A stretch of DNA of 34,799 nucleotides from positions 1-34,799 of the IMG/VR virus record IMGVR_UViG_3300037808_000554; one strand, written 5' to 3'. The stretch comes from a virus. Of the stretch, positions 30,268-34,799 are shown one piece after another. Made by a program: the position numbers and the translations under genes. Under the pieces are notes generated by a model. That model ran no database searches. It worked only from the letters and a program-made list of their open reading frames with translations, and had not been told where the DNA came from. Each line of letters starts with the position of its first letter. Positions within the stretch are counted from its first letter, which is position 1.

Positions 30268-30480
30268 TTATCGCAAGTCTAACAATTCTACATCATCGAT
30301 AAGTGGCAGTTCGATTTCCAACTTGCCATCACTCTTATTAAAATAGATGCTTTCTATCGGAACTTCTGTGCCGTTTCCGTCCGACACTACAAATGCGATC
30401 GCATCATCAATGTAAGTATCAGAACTAGTTGCGTCGGACATTGCCTCTTCAAGTTCGCTTATTAATCTTCTAATATCCAT
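30268..30480 (-). CDS. Acidic hypothetical protein (70 residues)
   Basis: MDIRRLISELEEAMSDATSS, then a beta-like part (AIAFVVSDGNGTEVPIESIY, LEIELPLIDDVELLDLR). Start chosen at ATG 30480, 7 bases after GGAGG, because the preceding 'CACTTGAA..TGGAGGA' leader is shared with neighbouring genes. The frame is open to ATG 30585 (ATGA overlap with the upstream gene), which would add 35 residues made from a repeat that is non-coding elsewhere (30883-30924). Confidence 0.5.
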   Translation of the reverse strand: MDIRRLISELEEAMSDATSSDTYIDDAIAFVVSDGNGTEVPIESIYFNKSDGKLEIELPLIDDVELLDLR

Positions 30481-30535
30481 TCTATCTCCTCCAGATTCAA
30501 GTGTTTGTGGTATGTTCCAAAATGGAACCAACCAC

Positions 30536-30575
30536 TTTTTCCCAGATTTTCCCAGTAAACGCCTTATTACGCCTT
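30536..30575. repeat. Dispersed ~40-base repeat, copy 1
   Basis: TTTTTCCCAG-ATTTTCCCAG followed by TAAACGCCTTATTACGCCTT matches 30883-30924 with a one-base indel and one or two substitutions. A more diverged copy lies near 29188-29222. Confidence 0.7.
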
Positions 30576-30581
30576 TATCGC

Positions 30582-30797
30582 TCATTGTTCGATTACCTCC
30601 TGAATGATATTTTGATTATCGGAGTCGTGTTTCCAACCGCCCGTATGTTGGATACTGAACGGTTCGAGCGACAAATCAAATGTATTGATTATCTTATCAC
30701 GAATACCCAATTTGGTTGATGTCGCTGATTGTTCACCATGCGCCCAGGTGACAACACTTGTACCGTTTCTGTCTGTAACTATATATTCCAGTAGCAT
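30582..30797 (-). CDS. Hypothetical protein (71 residues)
   Basis: MLLEYIVTDRNGTSVVTWAH, HGEQSATSTKLGIRDKIINT, ending in IIQEVIEQ. AAGGGGTGAATA before ATG 30797. Not recognised. Confidence 0.6.
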   Translation of the reverse strand: MLLEYIVTDRNGTSVVTWAHGEQSATSTKLGIRDKIINTFDLSLEPFSIQHTGGWKHDSDNQNIIQEVIEQ

Positions 30798-30807
30798 TAT
30801 TCACCCC

Positions 30808-30867
30808 TTACAGGTCAGCGTTATATTTATAAGTTCCGTCTGTAAACTTGCTTATGTTGATGTTCAT
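30808..30867 (-). CDS. Tiny ORF (19 residues)
   Basis: MNINISKFTDGTYKYNADL with GGAGG 9 bases upstream, in the shared leader context. Could be a remnant of a longer gene or a leader peptide for the 71-residue gene. Confidence 0.3.
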   Translation of the reverse strand: MNINISKFTDGTYKYNADL

Positions 30868-30882
30868 TGTTCAATCCTCCAG

Positions 30883-30924
30883 TTTTTCCCAGATTTTCCC
30901 AGTAAAACGCCTTGTTACGCCTTA
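30883..30924. repeat. Dispersed ~40-base repeat, copy 2
   Basis: Second copy of the repeat at 30536-30575; here it lies in an untranslated leader. Confidence 0.7.
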
Positions 30925-30954
30925 CATAAAAATCTATCCTACGATTTTACAGGA

Positions 30955-31016
30955 CACAAGCTGCCATAGTTGATAGCTTGTACCTTGTGGCCTCTCGATT
31001 AGGAGGCCACAAGGTA
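30955..31016 (-). terminator. Tandem hairpins, terminator/attenuator-like
   Basis: TACCTTGTGGCCTC (30981-30994) pairs perfectly over 14 bp with 31003-31016 (8-base loop). ACAAGCT (30956-30962) pairs with AGCTTGT (30975-30981). CACAAG (30955-30960) could instead pair with CTTGTG (30984-30989), so the two hairpins compete. No T-run follows on either strand. Lies after the gene at 31024-31293 and before the next small genes. Confidence 0.6.
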
Positions 31017-31023
31017 TCGTCAA

Positions 31024-31293
31024 TCAGGCGTATACGCGGACTTCAACGAGGTTTCCGCTGCAATGTTGAGAGCTACCGTCTCGCGCCATGAGTTCAAGTT
31101 CAGTTGCCAGCTCCTCTAGTGCATCTTGATCGTTGTAATAGCTGCCGATCTCAACGTAACCGTGACGTATGAAGCCTACGTTGCAAGAAGTGCCATAACT
31201 GAGCCTGTCACCTATCCGCACAATAGTCCAGAGATCATAGTCGCCGTCGTTTCTTTTCAACTCCATAATTCCAATGTACTTCTCTGTTTTCAT
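31024..31293 (-). CDS. Hypothetical protein (89 residues)
   Basis: MKTEKYIGIMELKRNDGDYD, IVRIGDRLSYGTSC, then a helix DQDALEELATELELMARD and a short strand LVEVRVYA. Shared leader (CACTTGAAATTGGAGGATTG) before ATG 31293. Not recognised. Confidence 0.65.
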   Translation of the reverse strand: MKTEKYIGIMELKRNDGDYDLWTIVRIGDRLSYGTSCNVGFIRHGYVEIGSYYNDQDALEELATELELMARDGSSQHCSGNLVEVRVYA

Positions 31294-31335
31294 TGCTCAA
31301 TCCTCCAATTTCAAGTGTTGGCAGTCCAGAGCGGA

Positions 31336-31587
31336 CTATCCGTAAAATGCCATAACCGTGACCGTGTCTGCTAGGGCGTTGGCGGTTGCCCTGCATTCCA
31401 GGTTATCAATGTAGCTCCAGAAGCTACTTTCAACCTCCCGTTGAGCGCTAGTCTCTGCAGATTCAGCCAGTTGCAAATCGAACAGCCTGCCGTTTATAAA
31501 TGCTTCAATGCTTTCGAGCTCGGCGTCGCTTGCGTGACAGTTACCAGTAGCTGTAAGTTCACAATTCCAGTGTTTTGTTCTTTTCAT
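31336..31587 (-). CDS. Hypothetical protein (83 residues)
   Basis: MKRTKHWNCELTATGNCHAS, DAELESIEAFINGRLFDLQL, ESSFWSYIDNLECRATANAL. Start ATG 31587 after GGAGGATTGGACA; the longer in-frame start at 31608 lies in that leader. Helical. Not recognised. Confidence 0.6.
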   Translation of the reverse strand: MKRTKHWNCELTATGNCHASDAELESIEAFINGRLFDLQLAESAETSAQREVESSFWSYIDNLECRATANALADTVTVMAFYG

Positions 31588-31622
31588 TGTCCAATCCTCC
31601 ATTTTCAAGTGTTTGGGGCAAC

Positions 31623-31880
31623 CTATCCGCTTACCAGTATCCGTTGAATCTCAACAAGACTCTTCCCGTATGTACCGTTTCGCTTCTGACGCGAAATGTT
31701 ACGCTCCTGAAGGTAACTATCATAGGTTTGCTTATCAAAACCTTCAGCCTTGCAATGCTTATGTAGGCGGTCAATCTCAATGCTAGCTTGCTTCCAAGCC
31801 TTTGTGTCATAGCGGTTCATCATCTGAATCTCTTGATTGTCCACTATCTGTTTAAATGTCTCTTTTTGTGTTAGCTTCAT
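31623..31880 (-). CDS. First gene of leftward arm, hypothetical (85 residues)
   Basis: MKLTQKETFKQIVDNQEIQM, a helix with KAWKQASIEIDRLHKHCKAE, then RNISRQKRNGTYGKSLVEIQ. Start ATG 31880 with GGAGG 6 bases upstream; the longer in-frame reading to 32069 crosses the promoter and is rejected. Basic, helical, possibly nucleic-acid binding. The first product of the promoter at 31932-31960, so an early gene. Confidence 0.6.
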   Translation of the reverse strand: MKLTQKETFKQIVDNQEIQMMNRYDTKAWKQASIEIDRLHKHCKAEGFDKQTYDSYLQERNISRQKRNGTYGKSLVEIQRILVSG

Positions 31881-31931
31881 TGTGACCTCCAGCTTGAGTA
31901 GTGTCGATTGCTCTTCAATCAACTTGAAGTA

Positions 31932-31960
31932 ACTATAACTATTATGTCGGCAAGTGTCAA
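31932..31960 (-). promoter_or_regulatory. Leftward early promoter
   Basis: On the minus strand: TTGACA (31960-31955), 17-base spacer, TATAGT (31937-31932). Consensus -35 and a near-consensus -10 indicate a host sigma-70 promoter driving the leftward arm; start about 31925, leader about 45 bases. Confidence 0.82.
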
Positions 31961-31969
31961 GTGACACTT
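31952..31969. promoter_or_regulatory. 18-bp palindromic operator over the -35
   Basis: AAGTGTCA-AG-TGACACTT: perfect 8-bp arms, covering the -35 hexamer of the early promoter. A 15/18 match lies at 32570-32587 and a half-site AAGTGTCAA at 32071-32079, so this is likely a repressor family of sites. The HTH protein at 27836-28114 is one candidate binder. Confidence 0.7.
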
Positions 31970-32401
31970 TACTTTTATTATTAACCAACTCAATAATCCC
32001 TTGCCAGGCTTGAATAAACAGACATAAAAAAAGATTGTAAGCCTGCACCTTGCAACCCTGCGGGAGCAAAAAGTGTCAAACCAAAGGTTACAGTTTAAGT
32101 ATCAGCAATTCGAGTAGTGTAGTAAAGTAGAGTAGTAACCGCACGCGCAAAAAGTCGCAAGCGACGGAACCAAGAAACCGGAGCCGGAGCCGGCGGTAGA
32201 TAGTGAGTCGGTTTGGCATCCATTATGGCGCACCACCTCCGCCTTGCTCAAAAACCATACGGCTGTTTTCTTACCAGTCACAAAGTACGCTGGGTGGTCA
32301 GGAAGTTACCGGTCACAAAATACGCAAGTGGTCAAGAATTTACCCCTATGCCCGTTGATAGATACCCGACCAGATGAGAGAGGGTGAGATAGAGGGGTGC
32401 T
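31970..32401. other. Non-coding control region, left part
   Basis: No convincing gene. Holds a half operator (32071-32079), a TTGC-CCC/GGG-GCAA hairpin near 32050-32069, a GTCGC-AA-GCGAC palindrome near 32153-32164, CCGGAG repeats near 32174, and the 34/35-base tandem repeat at 32271-32339. Candidate for origin, packaging site or regulatory switch. Confidence 0.6.
32271..32339. repeat. Tandem imperfect 34/35-base repeat
   Basis: Unit 1 (32271-32305) and unit 2 (32306-32339) share TTACC(A/G)GTCACAAA(G/A) then TACGC and GTGGTCA(G/A)GAA, with a one-base length difference. Iteron-like layout in the control region. Confidence 0.75.
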
Positions 32402-32560
32402 ATGAGTCCCACGACTATAAAATCTGGTAAAATAATGGGCACTGAGCTTTCCGGCAGGGTTAGAGCTGTAGATTTTGAAATATTTTTAAAATTATTTTTA
32501 GTATTGAGGAGCTATGAATTGGGGATTTGTGTTTTTTGGGAAAGCCCATTAATGGTGTGA
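32402..32560 (+). CDS. Possible small ORF in control region (52 residues)
   Basis: MSPTTIKSGKIMGTELSGRV, then a hydrophobic, helical VDFEIFLKLFLVLRSYEL. GAGGGG 4-5 bases before ATG 32402. Rightward, facing the terminase genes. Composition is plausible but AT-rich sequence around it makes chance possible. Confidence 0.3.
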   Translation: MSPTTIKSGKIMGTELSGRVRAVDFEIFLKLFLVLRSYELGICVFWESPLMV

Positions 32561-32954
32561 TTGGCTTTATAGTGTCAAGTAACATTTCCCTGTGTGTGTG
32601 GTTTGTCTATTCTCTACTACGCTTTTCTTGTCTAATCTAATCTTTGTATTTGGATTAGTTTTGAAATAGTTTAAGGTTAGATTTTTATTTATATCTACGA
32701 TTGTATTTGTGATTAACTAGACATGGGTTAGTATTGGGTCTAGGTATATCTCTACGGTTGTTTAACCTTGAAGATTCGGAGTGTTGCTCCGAGATTGCAG
32801 AGAACAGACCCCTGTTTTATGCGGTTTATGCAGATAGTTGGGGCATGGTTAATGAACTGACTGGGAATACAGGGTAGTTGGATTTGTTATACCGCATCGG
32901 GTATATTATATATGGTATGTGCTGGAATACAGCTAGATAGGGTATAATTTATTA
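32561..32954. other. Non-coding control region, right part
   Basis: AT-rich, no gene seen. Contains the second operator-like site (32570-32587), a CTAATC/GATTAG hairpin near 32635-32656, an imperfect direct repeat TATATCTACGATTGT / TATATCTCTACGGTTGT (near 32691 and 32746), the inverted pair CTAGAC/GTCTAG (32717-32743), a TATACC-GCATCG-GGTATA hairpin (32888-32905) and TATAAT (32943-32948) just before the tRNA-like sequence. Confidence 0.55.
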
Positions 32955-33025
32955 GCTGGGGTTAGCTTAATTGGTAGAGAACAGGTTGCATACTGTGGAT
33001 GTGGGTTCGACTCCCGCACCTCAGC
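32955..33025 (+). tRNA. Degenerate tRNA-like sequence, anticodon unclear
   Basis: Acceptor CTGGGGT (32956-32962) pairs with ACCTCAG (33018-33024) with one G-U; an extra G32955-C33025 pair precedes it. The T arm GTGGG-TTCGACT-CCCGC is canonical and AATTGGTAG is a normal D loop. But the D stem has only about two pairs and the anticodon stem is 4 bp (ACAG/CTGT) with an 8-base loop GTTGCATA. Insertion of one C would restore a normal stem. Readings of TGC (Ala) or GCA (Cys) are possible. No encoded CCA. Either a pseudogene or an unusual tRNA. Confidence 0.6.
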
Positions 33026-33149
33026 TATATTAAGTTATCGTGTTGAGTTTTTATTATGGTATTCGGTTGTGCTTGGATAGTATAGTTTGCTTGTTTGGCT
33101 CTATTGGCTAATATAGTTTACTTTCACATTTAGGATATGGTGTTGAATT
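33026..33149. promoter_or_regulatory. Leader before terminase operon
   Basis: 124 bases, AT-rich. A TATAGTTT(G/A)CTT element occurs twice (about 33079 and 33112), possible -10 regions for the late operon, but no clear -35 of sigma-70 type is seen at the right distance. A promoter for the phage sigma factor could lie here. The start codon at 33150 has only a weak, distant AGGAT. Confidence 0.35.
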
Positions 33150-33659
33150 ATGGCTGGTAAAAAGAAAAAGGGTGAGTCTTACGGCAACACTGCTGTGCGC
33201 AGGGTTGAGATAGCTAAGATGTATGCTAGGGGTGTATCACCCACTAATATATGGAAGAACTTAATTGCATTCCCTGAGTATGAAGGTATGTCATTAAAGA
33301 CTATCTATTCGGATATTAGGAAGATTAAGGAAAAGTGGGGGGATGCTTATAAAGAGCTGAACGATTTAGAGAACCCTCGGCTGGAATATGAATTAAAGAA
33401 TGCAGACTTGCGTGAGATGGCTCTCAAGGAATCCGTCATGGAGGACGGTCGCAAGGATGTGCGTAACATTAAGCTTGCATCTGACTTGGATAAAGATTTG
33501 GCTAAGGTTCAGGGAGTATATAGCGAGAAGATAGTTATTCAGGTAGAGGATGCTCAGAAGCTAATTGCAAGGATAACTGATATTATTGATACTGAAACAG
33601 ATGGCGACCTGCGTGAGAGAATGATGGATAGGCTGTTGTCCGTTGCTGAGGAGATTTAG
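33150..33659 (+). CDS. terS: Terminase small subunit
   Basis: 169 residues. N-terminal basic stretch (AGKKKKGESYG) and helix-turn-helix region (VRRVEIAKMYARGVSPTNIW, 17-36), then a charged coiled-coil (EYELKNADLREMALKESVME) and C-terminal helices, the usual plan of phage small terminases that recognise the packaging site. Located directly before the large terminase; the non-coding repeats upstream could include the pac/cos site. Confidence 0.72.
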   Translation: MAGKKKKGESYGNTAVRRVEIAKMYARGVSPTNIWKNLIAFPEYEGMSLKTIYSDIRKIKEKWGDAYKELNDLENPRLEYELKNADLREMALKESVMEDGRKDVRNIKLASDLDKDLAKVQGVYSEKIVIQVEDAQKLIARITDIIDTETDGDLRERMMDRLLSVAEEI

Positions 33660-33730
33660 ACTCGTCTGCCATGTGTAGAAGGAGTTCTGCTTGCGCTAAG
33701 GCGTGAGTGGCATATAGCTGGGAGGCTGTT

Positions 33731-33832
33731 ATGGATTACGGACACGGCTCAGGTTTCCGAGCAGTTCTTGGGACTCTTGCCATTATCCTAGTTTGCGTTA
33801 CGGTCGGTGCTGTTTTATTTCAAATGTTTTAG
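33731..33832 (+). CDS. Tiny membrane protein between terminase genes (33 residues)
   Basis: MDYGHGSGFRAVLGTLAIIL, then VCVTVGAVLFQMF: one membrane helix covering most of the protein. GGGAGG is 4-5 bases before ATG 33731. Ends 27 bases before the TTG start of the large terminase. Function unknown. Confidence 0.5.
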   Translation: MDYGHGSGFRAVLGTLAIILVCVTVGAVLFQMF

Positions 33833-33859
33833 AGCAGATAATAACAAGGATGTTAAATC

Positions 33860-34799
33860 TTGCCCGGACTTGGTTCAATACTACGAGAAGAAATAGGTGA
33901 GAGGCTTAATAAGTCCTCAGATGCTATTGAGGCTCGTAAAGATGTTAACAAGTTTGCTGAATACTGTTTTATAGCTGACGACAGCAAGCACTTTGTGCAA
34001 GCACCACATCATATACTACTTCATAAAGTTCGTGGTGAATCTGACAGGCAGATAGTTTGGTTTCCTGTAGAGCATGGCAAGACCCAGCAGGCTAAAGTAA
34101 TGATACTGCATGAAATGGGTCGTCATCCGTCACAGCAATATGCTTATGTTTCATCTAAATCCGACCAAGCGACCAAGTTCGTAGCATCAGTTGGCCGTGA
34201 GATTATAAAGAACATCCGGATTAGCGATGTCTTCCCACACTTAAAGCCTCAACAATCTTCTACATCGAGAGCTTATGAGCAGTGGGGCGACACCGCAATT
34301 CGTATTCAGGGCGCACCTCCCGGAGCTAAAGACCCATCACTTGCTGCTTATGGTATAGATGGTCAGATTCTAGGCTCAAGGCTACACGGTATTGTGCTGG
34401 ATAATATTTTAGATAGGTCAAACACTCAAACTCAGACCATGCGTGAGAAAACTCTAAGCATAATTGAGACAGAAATTCTGCAGCGATTGCTTCCCGGTGG
34501 TTGGATTTTGATAATCGACACCGCATGGCACATAGATGACGCTTTGCACCAGTTAAGTAGACGAGAAGGCTGGGATAGCGTCAAACTGGACGCAGAGGTT
34601 GGAATTGTCGAGGGTGATGAAAGTTTGTGGGTATCAAGGTTTCCTCAAAAAAGACTTGAGGAGATTCAGGGACAAATGGGGCAAGTTGCTTACGACAGGA
34701 CATATCGTAACAAACCCCTCTCTGCAAGTATGGATTTGTTCAAAAGAGAGTGGCTTTACAAATGTCAATCTCATAATCATAAATGGTTAGACAGCTATT
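33860..34799 (+). CDS. terL: Terminase large subunit, N-terminal (ATPase) part, runs off window
   Basis: Starts at TTG 33860 (PGLGSILREEIGERL...), the only usable start since TAA lies two codons upstream; AAGGA is 9 bases away. Walker A-like VWFPVEHGKTQQAKV (about residues 74-88) is the deviant HGKT form of phage terminases; Walker B is LHGIVLDNILD, where Asn replaces the more usual Asp/Glu after the first Asp. The gene continues at position 2 of the window after removing the 176-base overlap. Powers DNA translocation into the prohead. Full length about 497 residues. Confidence 0.9.
   Translation, partial: MPGLGSILREEIGERLNKSSDAIEARKDVNKFAEYCFIADDSKHFVQAPHHILLHKVRGESDRQIVWFPVEHGKTQQAKVMILHEMGRHPSQQYAYVSSKSDQATKFVASVGREIIKNIRISDVFPHLKPQQSSTSRAYEQWGDTAIRIQGAPPGAKDPSLAAYGIDGQILGSRLHGIVLDNILDRSNTQTQTMREKTLSIIETEILQRLLPGGWILIIDTAWHIDDALHQLSRREGWDSVKLDAEVGIVEGDESLWVSRFPQKRLEEIQGQMGQVAYDRTYRNKPLSASMDLFKREWLYKCQSHNHKWLDSY
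34624..34799. repeat. Terminal direct repeat, right copy (assembly overlap)
   Basis: Matches 1-176; differs at eight positions within 34648-34672 only. See left copy. Confidence 0.9.

Noticed and set aside
31623-32069. Longer 148-codon version of the first leftward gene
   Set aside because: It would cross the near-consensus promoter and palindrome; ATG 31880 has GGAGG at proper spacing.
32955-33025. Reading the tRNA-like sequence as tRNA-His because of the extra G-1/C73 pair
   Set aside because: A GTG anticodon loop can only be formed by using bases needed for the T stem; the geometry fails.

Overview
The window reads as one complete tailed-phage genome, probably a siphovirus. It is permuted so that the large terminase gene is cut by the window ends. 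Its 5' part lies at 33860-34799 and its 3' part at 2-730, and the first and last 176 bases are the same stretch with eight clustered differences. If those ends join, the unit is about 34.6 kb. The slightly divergent overlap suggests an assembly from a mixed population. The host cannot be named. Shine-Dalgarno sites of the AAGGAG/GGAGG type are strong nearly everywhere. The lysis genes look Gram-negative (spanin-like). The phage carries its own short sigma-70 factor, built like the region-1.1-less primary factors I know from Bacteroidota-type bacteria.

Rightward late half (33150 across the join to 17839): terminase small subunit, a tiny membrane ORF, terminase large subunit, HK97-type portal, prohead protease, major capsid protein, head-tail connector genes, major tail protein, tail chaperone pair, tape measure, a distal-tail-like protein carrying carbohydrate-binding-like domains, two proteins with Sec signal peptides, two tail-hub-like proteins, then a lysis block (small membrane proteins, M15 peptidase endolysin, overlapping spanin-like pair). 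Genes overlap by 1-4 bases or lie a few bases apart, so this looks like one long operon.

Leftward half (31880 down to 17846): a string of very small ORFs, many with a single membrane segment and repeated leader/RBS sequences, then an ERF-type annealing protein, an HTH regulator next to a near-consensus promoter with palindromes, small unknown genes, a replication initiator preceded by a strongly structured leader, SSB, a metallophosphoesterase, a RuvC-like resolvase, the sigma factor, and three DNA methyltransferase loci (N4-cytosine-type, N6-adenine-type, C5-cytosine). No integrase, DNA polymerase, helicase or restriction nuclease was seen.

Between the two arms (about 31.9-33.15 kb) is a mostly non-coding control region. 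It has a near-perfect leftward promoter overlapping an 18-bp palindrome, a 34/35-bp tandem repeat, further palindromes and a degenerate tRNA-like sequence.

The most unusual points are: (1) the C5 methyltransferase, whose catalytic half (motifs I-VIII) and C-terminal half (motif X) are in different frames, with two start codons 4 bases apart behind one ribosome site and about 600 bases read in two frames; (2) two adjacent amino-methyltransferases that share nearly identical 5' and 3' borders, the first flanked by an exact 21-bp inverted repeat; (3) a sigma factor with changed residues at both promoter-reading positions; and (4) a bulged 17-bp hairpin upstream of the replication initiator.
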